Source: Chloroflexota bacterium (GTDB taxonomy: Bacteria; Chloroflexota; UBA6077; CF-72). Taken from it: DNA of 8,673 nt. Numbering within the stretch: position 1 is the first letter of the stretch; every line of letters begins with the position of its first letter. The notes under the pieces were generated by a model that was given only the letters and a program-made list of their open reading frames with translations, did no database searches and was not told where the DNA came from. Below, piece by piece: positions 1 to 6,448 of this stretch. Where the stretch lies: NCBI GenBank assembly GCA_019247135.1, contig JAFAPL010000917.1, positions 1-8,673 on the forward strand, written 5' to 3'. The position numbers and the translations under genes were made by a program.

Positions 1-711
1 CTCGTCTGGAGCGATGAGGCCCGCCCGTGCGCCACCCTCGATGCTCATGTTGCACACCGTCATTCGGCCTTCCATCGACAGACCGCGAATGGCGCTACCC
101 GTGTACTCGATCACGTGTCCAATGCCGCCGCCGATGCCGAGCCTGCCGATGATGCCCAGGATGATGTCCTTGGCCGTGACGCCCACCGGCAGGTCGCCCT
201 CGACGCGCACCTCCATCGCCCTGGGCTTACGCTGCGGCAATGTCTGCGTCGCCAGTACGTGCTCGACTTCACTGGTGCCAATGCCGAACGCGAGCGCGCC
301 CAGCGCACCGTGCGTGCTGGTGTGACTGTCGCCGCACACGATCGTGATCCCCGGCTGTGTCAGGCCGAGCTCGGGTCCGATGACGTGCACGATGCCCTGC
401 AATGGGCTGAAGCGGTCCTCGAGACGGATGCCGAACTCGCGGCAGTTGCGCGCGAGCGCGTCCAGCTGCTCCTTCGCGATCGGATCCGTGACTGGCTCCG
501 ATAGCGGCCATGTCGGCGTGTTGTGGTCCATCGTGGCGATCGTCAGATCGGGTCGGCGCACCTTCCGACCGCTCAGACGCAAGCCTTCGAAAGCTTGAGG
601 CGAGGTGACTTCGTGGACCAGGTGCAGATCGATATACAGCAGCGGGGGCTCGCCGGGCACTTCGCGAACGACGTGCGAATCCCAGATCTTTTCGAACAAC
701 GTGTGCGGCAT
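1..711 (-). CDS. leuC: 3-isopropylmalate dehydratase large subunit (N-terminal part)
   Basis: LeuC pairs with LeuD to isomerise 2-isopropylmalate to 3-isopropylmalate in cytoplasmic leucine biosynthesis, using a [4Fe-4S] cluster. Reading the minus strand from ATG at 711 gives 237 codons open to the window edge, about half of the usual ~465 residues. The start [15 protein letters not shown], then [23 protein letters not shown] (residues 60-64), [12 protein letters not shown] (125-136), [17 protein letters not shown] and [11 protein letters not shown] follow enterobacterial LeuC closely from memory. The cluster-binding cysteines lie in the missing half, so catalytic competence cannot be judged. 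LeuD would be expected beyond the window. ATG 711 fits the family N-terminus; I saw no better in-frame ATG, GTG or TTG just upstream. There is no convincing Shine-Dalgarno. The gene is divergent from the transporter operon. Homoaconitase-type relatives are possible but match less well. Confidence 0.95.
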   Translation of the reverse strand, partial: MPHTLFEKIWDSHVVREVPGEPPLLYIDLHLVHEVTSPQAFEGLRLSGRKVRRPDLTIATMDHNTPTWPLSEPVTDPIAKEQLDALARNCREFGIRLEDRFSPLQGIVHVIGPELGLTQPGITIVCGDSHTSTHGALGALAFGIGTSEVEHVLATQTLPQRKPRAMEVRVEGDLPVGVTAKDIILGIIGRLGIGGGIGHVIEYTGSAIRGLSMEGRMTVCNMSIEGGARAGLIAPDE

Positions 712-725
712 TTCGGGCAGCCCGG

Positions 726-731
726 AGTGTA
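726..731 (-). promoter_or_regulatory. Candidate -10 element for leuC
   Basis: On the minus strand, TACACT lies 14 nt before the leuC ATG. A weak -35-like TTGTAG (753-748) precedes it by 16 nt. Transcription from here would give a 5' leader of only several bases, consistent with the lack of a ribosome binding site. This is a motif match only, and AT-containing hexamers can arise by chance. Confidence 0.4.
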
Positions 732-748
732 CTGAACTGGCGTGCGCC

Positions 749-754
749 TACAAT
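749..754 (+). promoter_or_regulatory. Candidate -10 element for the transporter operon
   Basis: TACAAT differs from the TATAAT consensus at one base and ends 8 nt before the ATG at 763. Initiation 6-8 nt downstream would fall at or next to the start codon, giving a leaderless or nearly leaderless mRNA. No good -35 is visible at 16-18 nt spacing. The same bases, read on the other strand, overlap the candidate -35 of leuC. Confidence 0.5.
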
Positions 755-762
755 CCTGCCAA

Positions 763-2412
763 ATGAATCGGCGCGATTTGCTGCGCCTGTGCGGCGTTGC
801 GGCCGTTGCCGGCTTATCGGCGGCGTGCACCAGTCCAGCACCGCCCAGCACAGCGACGCAGGCAGCACCACCCACGGCTGCACCGACGCCCGTGCCGCCA
901 GCGCCGACCGCCGCGCCGACGAGCACACCCGCGCCAATCACGAGCGTTCGCGTCGCGATCGAAGCGGATCCAGACACGTTGGACCCCGCAGGCCAGAGCA
1001 ATCCGACCGGGTCGAGCATCGTCGATGCGATGGTGGAGACCCTCGTGCGCCTGCAGCCCGACGGCAGCCTCGGCCCAGGACTCGCGCGTACCTGGGACGA
1101 ATCGCCCGACGGTCGTGTCTACACCTTCGAGCTGCATCAGAACGTCCACTTCCACGATGGCAGCCTGCTCACCGCGGATGCCGCCACGTCCTCGCTGCAA
1201 CGCTTCCTCAATCCGCAGTTGCGCGTTCCACTCCGCGCGCCGTTCGACGCCAACCTGGTCGACGGCATCATGGCCGTGGACCCGCTGACCCTGCGCATTT
1301 ACCTCAAGGCTTCTTCGCGACTCTTCTTGAGAAAACTCGCGGCGACCGACATGGGCATCGTCTCGCCGAATCACGCGCATGCTTTCGCCGACACGTACAA
1401 CGACGAGCCGGTCGGTACCGGCCCATTCCGATTCAAGGAGCGACGCAAAGGGGAGAGCGTCGTGCTCGAGCGCTTCGACGGGTACTGGGGCCCAGCGCCC
1501 TACTACCCCGCCGTGCAGTTCCGCATCGTGCCCGAGATCGCCACGCGCGAGAGCTTGCTGCTGGCAAACCAGGTGGAAGCGATCGTCAATCCGCCACTGT
1601 CGGATTTACCCGCGCTCCAGAACAACCCTGCGTTGAAGGTGCTCCTGGCTCCAACCGCTCGCTCGGTGTTCGTGGCCATGGACCTGACGCTGCCGGGCGG
1701 GACGCCGTTAGCCATCAAGAAAGTCCGTCAAGCGCTCAATTACGCGGTGGACCGCGACGGCATCATCCGTAACGTGCTGTTCGGGGCCGCGACGCCAATG
1801 GACGCACCCATGGCGCCGTCGCTCGTCGGCTACTCGCGCACGGGCCCGTACGGGTACGACCCGAATCGCGCACGCCAGCTTCTGTTAGAAGGTGGGACGC
1901 CGCGCCTCCAACTACGTTTCATGTATCCGACGGGCAGGGCGATGCTCGAGGCGACCGCGGCGCAGATCGCCCAGGCACTGGCTGGCAATCTGCACGAGGT
2001 CGGTGTGGATACCGACCTCGCGGGTTCGGATTGGGCATCTTTCCTGGCCGCCGTGAACGTGCCAGAGGACCGCGGCACCGCCCACATGCACCTGTTCAGC
2101 TGGGCACCGGCCATGCTCGACGCATCGCAACAGATGACGCAGTTCATTCGTTCGCAGTGGCCGCCACAAGGCCTTGCGACGAGCCACTACACGAATGCGC
2201 GTGTCGAGCAGCTGGTCGAACAGGCGGCCGAGGAACGCGACAATCAGAAGCGAATGGACGCATACGCGGAGGCGCAGCGCCTGGTGTGGGACGACGCGCC
2301 GTGGATCTTCCTGTGGGTGCCGAGTTTTCCGATCGTGCACTCGGCGCGTTTGAAGGGCATCAGCAGTCTGCCAAACGAGAAATTCTCGGCGGTGTACGCC
2401 GAGCCTGCCTGA
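763..2412 (+). CDS. ABC transporter substrate-binding lipoprotein, family 5 (peptide/nickel type)
   Basis: This 549-residue protein is an extracytoplasmic receptor that would bind a solute, usually an oligopeptide, and deliver it to the permeases encoded next. The N-terminus has a twin-arginine stretch (NRRDLLRL, residues 2-9), a short hydrophobic core, and the lipobox-like LSAAC with C22 as the predicted acylated cysteine. Residues 23-60 form a Pro/Ala/Thr-rich tether to the membrane. The mature part shows SBP_bac_5 landmarks: DPDTLDPAG (69-77), VETLVRLQPDG, YTFELHQNVHFHDGSLLTADA (120-140), EPVGTGPFRF (216-225) and VRQALNYAVDRDGI (321-334). ATG 763 was preferred to GTG 742 because it places the arginine pair at the extreme N-terminus and follows a good -10 box. 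No Shine-Dalgarno is evident. Ligand specificity cannot be read from sequence; nickel, opine or glycoside ligands remain possible. Confidence 0.93.
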   Translation: MNRRDLLRLCGVAAVAGLSAACTSPAPPSTATQAAPPTAAPTPVPPAPTAAPTSTPAPITSVRVAIEADPDTLDPAGQSNPTGSSIVDAMVETLVRLQPDGSLGPGLARTWDESPDGRVYTFELHQNVHFHDGSLLTADAATSSLQRFLNPQLRVPLRAPFDANLVDGIMAVDPLTLRIYLKASSRLFLRKLAATDMGIVSPNHAHAFADTYNDEPVGTGPFRFKERRKGESVVLERFDGYWGPAPYYPAVQFRIVPEIATRESLLLANQVEAIVNPPLSDLPALQNNPALKVLLAPTARSVFVAMDLTLPGGTPLAIKKVRQALNYAVDRDGIIRNVLFGAATPMDAPMAPSLVGYSRTGPYGYDPNRARQLLLEGGTPRLQLRFMYPTGRAMLEATAAQIAQALAGNLHEVGVDTDLAGSDWASFLAAVNVPEDRGTAHMHLFSWAPAMLDASQQMTQFIRSQWPPQGLATSHYTNARVEQLVEQAAEERDNQKRMDAYAEAQRLVWDDAPWIFLWVPSFPIVHSARLKGISSLPNEKFSAVYAEPA

Positions 2413-2455
2413 TCGCGAGTCGCTGCAAACGGTTCGACGGCAGCGTCCGCGCCGC

Positions 2456-2475
2456 GCGGTAGACTGCGCTACCGC
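2456..2475 (+). promoter_or_regulatory. Perfect 7-bp inverted repeat before the first permease
   Basis: GCGGTAG (2456-2462) and CTACCGC (2469-2475) are perfect reverse complements around the 6-nt loop ACTGCG, ending 2 nt before the GTG start at 2478. No T-run follows, so this is not a standard intrinsic terminator. It could be an RNA hairpin that lowers permease translation or protects the upstream binding-protein mRNA, or it could be an operator. It also contains TAGACT (2460-2465), a possible internal -10 element. The rest of the 65-bp gap (2413-2477) shows nothing else clear. Confidence 0.5.
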
Positions 2476-2477
2476 CA

Positions 2478-3398
2478 GTGTTGCACTACGTCGCCCGACG
2501 CCTGGTGTCGGCGATCCCGACTTTGCTCGGCGTGTCCCTCGTCGTCTTCATGATGGTGCGCCTGCTACCGGGCGACCCCGCGCGCATCGTTGGCGGCCTG
2601 GTTGCCAGCGAAACCGACGTCGAACAGATCCGCCATCAACTCGGCCTCGATCAGCCGGCGCCCGTGCAATACGTGCTGTTCCTGGTCCGCCTCGCGCACT
2701 TCGATCTCGGCACGTCGATGCGCAGCGGTCAGCCGGTGCTCAACGAGGTCATGGCACGTCTACCCTGGACCGCGGAGCTTGCGGCGACGAGCATCGCCGT
2801 CGCGGCCGCGCTCGGGATCAGCGGCGGCCTGCTGGCAGCGCTGCATCACAACGGTCGGCTCGACATGCTGATCTCGGCGCTCATGCTGTTCGGCATCTCG
2901 GTCCCGGTGTACTGGCTGGGCTTGATGTTGATCGTCGTGTTCGCGATCAAGCTCGAGTGGTTGCCCGCCGCGGGCTCGCAGGATCCGGGCGCGTGGATCT
3001 TGCCCACCTTGACCCTGGCAGCCTTCTCCGTCGCGTTGATCGCGCGCATGACACGCTCCACCATGCTCGAAGTCCTGCGCGCCAATTACGTGCGAACCGC
3101 GCGGGCCAAAGGTGCAGTCGAAAGCGCCGTGATCGGCGGCCACGCGTTGAGGAACGCGCTCCTGCCAGTGGTGACCGTCGTCGGCCACCAGTTCGGGACC
3201 CTGCTGGGCGGAGCCGTGCTGACCGAGACGGTCTTCGGCTGGCCGGGCATGGGCCAGCTCCTGGTCGATGCCCTGTTTGCACGCGACTACCCGGTCGTGC
3301 AGGGGATCGTCCTGACCTTTTCGGCGCTGTTCATCCTGGTGAATCTGGGCGTCGATCTGCTGTATGGCTACATCGACCCGCGCATCCATTACGCATGA
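2478..3398 (+). CDS. ABC transporter permease, DppB/OppB type
   Basis: This 306-residue integral membrane protein should form half of the translocation channel. The N-terminus (LHYVARRLVSAIPTLLGVSL, residues 2-21) is a classic DppB/GsiC start running into the first membrane helix, followed by the RLLPGDPA motif (28-35) and a large extracytoplasmic loop. Further hydrophobic segments lie near 101-121, 131-157, 172-190, 228-250 and 274-296. The cytoplasmic EAA-type coupling loop that contacts an ATPase is visible at about 198-227 (EVLRANYVRTARAKG, then HALRNALLP). The C-terminal GYIDPRIHYA is typical of the family. The start is GTG 2478, followed at once by TTG, which is itself a possible start. 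No Shine-Dalgarno is apparent. The gene overlaps the next permease by 4 bp. Confidence 0.95.
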   Translation: MLHYVARRLVSAIPTLLGVSLVVFMMVRLLPGDPARIVGGLVASETDVEQIRHQLGLDQPAPVQYVLFLVRLAHFDLGTSMRSGQPVLNEVMARLPWTAELAATSIAVAAALGISGGLLAALHHNGRLDMLISALMLFGISVPVYWLGLMLIVVFAIKLEWLPAAGSQDPGAWILPTLTLAAFSVALIARMTRSTMLEVLRANYVRTARAKGAVESAVIGGHALRNALLPVVTVVGHQFGTLLGGAVLTETVFGWPGMGQLLVDALFARDYPVVQGIVLTFSALFILVNLGVDLLYGYIDPRIHYA

Positions 3399-4306
3399 GC
3401 GTTGAAGCCGCCGCGCCTCGGCTCGCACGTGCGGTGCCTGGCGGCAGGCAGCCAGAACGCAAACGACTCCGTGCCGCGCGCGGCATGTGGCACCGCTTTT
3501 GTCGCAATCGCGCGGCGGTGGTCGGCCTGTGCATCCTCCTGGTCTTCTTCGCCGTGGCGCTGGCCGCCCCGTTCGCCACAACGTACAACCCCGAAGTAAA
3601 CAACCTCGAGCAGAAACTCCTGGATCCCTCGCCCGCGCACCTGTTGGGCACCGATCACCTGGGGCGCGACATCCTTGCCCGCCTGGCATTTGGCGCGCGC
3701 TTCTCGCTGCTGATCGGCTTCGCGGCCGTGGGCCTGGGCCTAGCGATCGGCGTTCCCCTGGGCGCCATTTCTGGTTTTTATGGCGGCTGGGTCGACCTGA
3801 TCATCCAGCGCGTGATCGACGTTCTGCTCTCGTTCCCCGGCTTTCTCCTCGCGCTTTCGCTTGTGGCGGTCCTCGGCGTCGGCCTGGAGAACGTCATCAT
3901 CGCGGTCGGCCTTGGCGTGTTGCCCGCGTTCGTTCGCCTGGTACGCGCGGTGACGTTGTCCATTCGCTCCCGCGAGTACGTCGTCGCGGCACGTGCGTAC
4001 GGTGCGAGCGGTCCACTGATCATCGTGCGTCACGTCCTGCCGAATGCGCTCGCGCCCATCGTGGTGCAAGCGACACTCGGCCTTGGCAGCACGCTGCTGA
4101 CCGCGGCCGGCCTGGGCTTTCTCGGGCTGGGCGTGCAGCAACCCACGCCCGAGTGGGGCACGATGCTGGGCGAGGGGCGCACGTTCATCTTCTCGAACTC
4201 GAACCTTGCCACGTTCCCTGGCGTGGCCATCTTCCTCACCGTGCTCGCCTTCAACCTGGCCGGCGACGGGCTGCGCGACGCGTTGGATCCACTCTTCGGA
4301 CCATAG
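3395..4306 (+). CDS. ABC transporter permease, DppC/OppC type
   Basis: This 303-residue membrane protein is the partner permease of the importer. After a basic cytoplasmic N-tail (1-40), which has the RFCRNRAAVVGL lead-in of OppC_N proteins, the first helix spans about 40-60. The family signature LLGTDHLGRDILARLAFGAR occupies 83-102. The EAA coupling loop lies near 190-219 (RSREYVVAARAYGAS, then VRHVLPNALAP). GFLGLGVQQPTPEWGTMLGEG (241-261) and the C-terminal GDGLRDALDP (290-299) complete the usual order, at normal length. ATG 3395 overlaps the upstream TGA as ATGA, indicating translational coupling and equal output of the two permeases. A much longer in-frame extension upstream exists but only reads through the first permease out of frame. 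No DppD/DppF-like ATPase follows. Confidence 0.96.
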   Translation: MSVEAAAPRLARAVPGGRQPERKRLRAARGMWHRFCRNRAAVVGLCILLVFFAVALAAPFATTYNPEVNNLEQKLLDPSPAHLLGTDHLGRDILARLAFGARFSLLIGFAAVGLGLAIGVPLGAISGFYGGWVDLIIQRVIDVLLSFPGFLLALSLVAVLGVGLENVIIAVGLGVLPAFVRLVRAVTLSIRSREYVVAARAYGASGPLIIVRHVLPNALAPIVVQATLGLGSTLLTAAGLGFLGLGVQQPTPEWGTMLGEGRTFIFSNSNLATFPGVAIFLTVLAFNLAGDGLRDALDPLFGP

Positions 4307-4323
4307 ACGCGCAGTCCCTCAGT

Positions 4324-4329
4324 TACCAT
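4324..4329 (+). promoter_or_regulatory. Candidate -10 element for the pdh operon
   Basis: TACCAT fits the TANNNT pattern and ends 5 nt before the GTG start at 4335, so a transcript starting here would be leaderless. It lies in the 28-bp gap after the permease gene. No matching -35 hexamer is visible. Transcription could equally continue from the transporter operon, since no terminator separates the two. Confidence 0.38.
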
Positions 4330-4334
4330 GTAGC

Positions 4335-5417
4335 GTGAGCCCGCGAAGCGCCACGCGCACGAATGCTGCGCGCAACGGCAAAGCCGAAACGCGCCATACG
4401 ACCGAGGCGCATGTTGATGGGCAGGAGCTACTGGCCTTCTACCGGCAAATGCTCCTGATTCGGCGCTTCGAGGAGAAGGCCGCGGAGATGTACCAGCGGG
4501 CCAAGATCGGCGGCTACTGCCATCTGAACCTTGGTGAAGAGGCGACGTGCGTCGGCATCTGTGCCGCGATGCGGTCGACCGATTATCTGTTCACCAATTA
4601 CCGCGAGCATGGCTACGCGCTCGCGCGAGGCATCGATCCGAGCAGGGTGATGGCGGAGCTGTTCGGTCGCGAGGACGGCGTCTCGCGCGGGCGGGGCGGC
4701 TCCATGCACCTGTTCGACACCGAAAAACGGCTGATGGGCGGATACGCCATTGTTGGCGGCCAGATACCGCTAGCGACCGGCGCCGGTCTGGCCATCGCTC
4801 GCCAGGGCAACGACGAGGTGGTGGTGTGCCAGATGGGGGACGCGACGACGAATATCGGCTCCTTTCACGAGTCGCTCAACATCGCCGCGCTCTGGAAGCT
4901 GCCCGTCGTCTACGTGATCGTCAATAACGGATTCGGCATGGGCACATCGGTCGAACAGGGCTCAGCTGTAGCGAACCTGTACGAAAAGGCGTGCGCGTAT
5001 GGCATCCCGGGCATCCCGCTCGACGGGAATCACGTGGTCAGCGTGCGCGACGGGGTTCGCGAAGCGCTGGAAGCGACCCGCTCCGATCACACCCCGCGTC
5101 TGCTCGACCTCAAGAGTTATCGACTCAAGGGTCACTCGGTGGTCGACCCGGATCGGTATCGCTCCCAGGAGTACCTGCGCGAAATTCGCGCCAACGACCC
5201 CATCGTGCAGACCGCCGAACAACTGAAGGACCTGGGCGCACTCGATGACGCCGGCCTCAAGCAGATCGAAGAAGACATAGACCGCCAGGTGGCCGCGGCC
5301 GTGGAGTTCGCCGACGAGAGCGCCGCGCCCGATCCCAAGAAGCTGTTCGAGTTCAGCTACGCGACGCCGGTTTCGAACCAACCCGAGGCGCTGCCCGGTC
5401 AGGAAGCATGGGCGTAG
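4335..5417 (+). CDS. pdhA: Pyruvate dehydrogenase-type E1 component, alpha subunit
   Basis: With E1 beta, this protein decarboxylates a 2-oxoacid on thiamine diphosphate (ThDP) and passes the acyl group to lipoyl-E2. The 360 residues match the family length. Landmarks are LLIRRFEEKAAEMY (40-53), YREHGYALARG (89-99, H92 being the conserved histidine), RGRGGSMHLFD (118-128), VGGQIPLATGAGLA (140-153), and the Mg-ThDP motif from G168-D169-A170 to N197-N198 with the expected 26 residues between. GMGTSVE (201-207) and GHSVVDPDRYRS (266-277) form the usual active-site loop region. The normal motif is GDG; A170 replaces the third glycine. GTG 4335 is the only plausible in-frame start after the permease stop. 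The first ~25 residues look unstructured and there is no Shine-Dalgarno. Acetoin dehydrogenase or branched-chain E1 alpha are close alternatives; pyruvate is the likeliest substrate by overall resemblance. Confidence 0.9.
   Translation: MSPRSATRTNAARNGKAETRHTTEAHVDGQELLAFYRQMLLIRRFEEKAAEMYQRAKIGGYCHLNLGEEATCVGICAAMRSTDYLFTNYREHGYALARGIDPSRVMAELFGREDGVSRGRGGSMHLFDTEKRLMGGYAIVGGQIPLATGAGLAIARQGNDEVVVCQMGDATTNIGSFHESLNIAALWKLPVVYVIVNNGFGMGTSVEQGSAVANLYEKACAYGIPGIPLDGNHVVSVRDGVREALEATRSDHTPRLLDLKSYRLKGHSVVDPDRYRSQEYLREIRANDPIVQTAEQLKDLGALDDAGLKQIEEDIDRQVAAAVEFADESAAPDPKKLFEFSYATPVSNQPEALPGQEAWA
5401..5405 (+). promoter_or_regulatory. Short-spaced ribosome binding site for E1 beta
   Basis: AGGAA lies just 2 nt before the ATG at 5408 and inside the end of the E1 alpha gene. 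The spacing is shorter than ideal, so translation probably relies partly on coupling with the overlapping upstream gene. Confidence 0.4.
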
Positions 5418-6448
5418 TCACCTACCGCCAGGCGCTGCGCGACACACTCCTCGAAGAGATGCGGCGCGACAACTCCATCGTCTTGCTCGGCGAGGAGATC
5501 GGCCGCTTCGAAGGCTCGTACAAGATCACCGCCGGGCTGCTGAAGGAATTTGGCCCGGAACGCGTCATGGACACTCCTATCGCGGAGGAGGGTTTCGTCG
5601 GCGTCGCGATCGGCGCGGCGATGCTCGGTCTCCGGCCCGTGGTCGAGATCATGACCGTCAACTTCAGCCTGCTGGCGCTCGACCAGATCGTCAATCACGC
5701 TGCGAAGGTGCATTACATGTTCGGTGGCCAGTCGCGCGTGCCGATGGTCTTGCGCACACCTGAAGGCGGCGGCCAGCAACTTGCGGCTACGCACTCGCAG
5801 AACTTCTCGAGCTGGTATGCGTACATACCCGGCCTCAAGGTCGTCGCACCGGCAACACCCGCCGACGCGCGCGGTCTTCTCAAGGCATCCATTCGCGACG
5901 ACGATCCGGTGATCTTTCTGGAAAACCTGGCGCTGTACAACACGAAAGGTGAGGTGCCGGGGCTGGGCGACGGTTCATCCAATGGCCAGGACCATGCCGA
6001 TGATGTCGTGCCGATCGGCACCGCTGCTGTGATGAGAGAGGGCCGCGACCTGACGCTCATCGGCTACTCGCGCATGTCGGTGGTTGCGCTCGAAGTCGCG
6101 CGCCGCCTGGAGCAGGACCAGGGCATCTCGTGCGAGGTGATCGACGTCCGTTCACTGCGTCCGCTCGATCGGCCGACACTCATCAACTCGGTGAAGAAGA
6201 CCAATCGAGCCGTCATCGTCGAAGAGGATTGGTACTCGTACGGCGTGGGCGCCGAGCTGGTCGCGACGATCCAGGAAGGTGCCTTCGACTACCTCGACGC
6301 GCCGATCCGTCGCGTTGCGCAAGCTGAAGTCCCACTGCCGTACGCCAAGGTGATGGAGCAAGCTGCGCTACCCAAAGCACAGAACCTGATCGAAACCATC
6401 AAGCAGACGCTCGATGCGAGCGGCTACCGCGCGCGGAGCACTCGCTGA
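5408..6448 (+). CDS. pdhB: Pyruvate dehydrogenase-type E1 component, beta subunit
   Basis: This 346-residue subunit completes the E1 heterotetramer, where the ThDP sites lie at the alpha-beta interfaces. It starts with the usual VVTYRQALRDTLLEEM and then has LLGEEIGRFEGSYKIT (26-41). DTPIAEEGFVGVAIGAA (55-71) contains the glutamate (E60 by alignment) that activates the cofactor, and ATHSQNFSSWYAYIPGLKVVAP (127-148) contains H129 near the active site. The C-terminal transketolase-type domain runs from about 205 to 335, with DVRSLRPLD (246-254), VEEDWYSYGVGAEL (271-284) and DAPIRRVAQAEVPLPYAK (297-314). A stretch at about 184-200 (PGLGDGSSNGQDHADDV) is longer than in Bacillus-type E1 beta as remembered. 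ATG 5408 overlaps the E1 alpha end by 10 bp, fitting a 1:1 ratio. Its stop shares one base with the E2 start. Confidence 0.94.
   Translation: MGVVTYRQALRDTLLEEMRRDNSIVLLGEEIGRFEGSYKITAGLLKEFGPERVMDTPIAEEGFVGVAIGAAMLGLRPVVEIMTVNFSLLALDQIVNHAAKVHYMFGGQSRVPMVLRTPEGGGQQLAATHSQNFSSWYAYIPGLKVVAPATPADARGLLKASIRDDDPVIFLENLALYNTKGEVPGLGDGSSNGQDHADDVVPIGTAAVMREGRDLTLIGYSRMSVVALEVARRLEQDQGISCEVIDVRSLRPLDRPTLINSVKKTNRAVIVEEDWYSYGVGAELVATIQEGAFDYLDAPIRRVAQAEVPLPYAKVMEQAALPKAQNLIETIKQTLDASGYRARSTR
6435..6438 (+). promoter_or_regulatory. Ribosome binding site for the E2 gene
   Basis: GGAG lies 9 nt before the ATG at 6448, inside the 3' end of the E1 beta gene. The spacing is good and supports ATG 6448 as the start. 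It contrasts with the first genes of each transcription unit in this window, which lack such a site. Confidence 0.5.

Noticed and set aside
115..504. Open frames on the plus strand across the leuC region
   Set aside because: They are antisense to a clear LeuC reading frame that matches the family from its first residues to the edge; their products are low-complexity and unlike any family I know.
742..762. Seven-residue N-terminal extension of the binding protein from GTG 742
   Set aside because: It would place MRLQSCQ before the twin-arginine signal and would put the good -10 box inside the coding sequence.
2456..2477. Intrinsic terminator between the binding protein and the permease
   Set aside because: The stem is present but there is no following T-run, and the permease start is only 2 nt away.
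2957..3394. Long upstream extension of the second permease frame
   Set aside because: It reads through the first permease gene out of frame; ATG 3395 gives the expected OppC-type N-terminus and an ATGA coupling overlap.
2760..3689. 309-codon open frame on the minus strand across both permeases
   Set aside because: Its composition (Arg, Gly, Gln, His, Asp) is that of antisense to high-GC membrane protein genes, and both permeases on the plus strand are certain.
4206..4334. Upstream extension of E1 alpha from ATG 4206
   Set aside because: It would overlap the second permease by about 100 bp with Ser/Pro-rich sequence foreign to E1 alpha; GTG 4335 gives a normal length.
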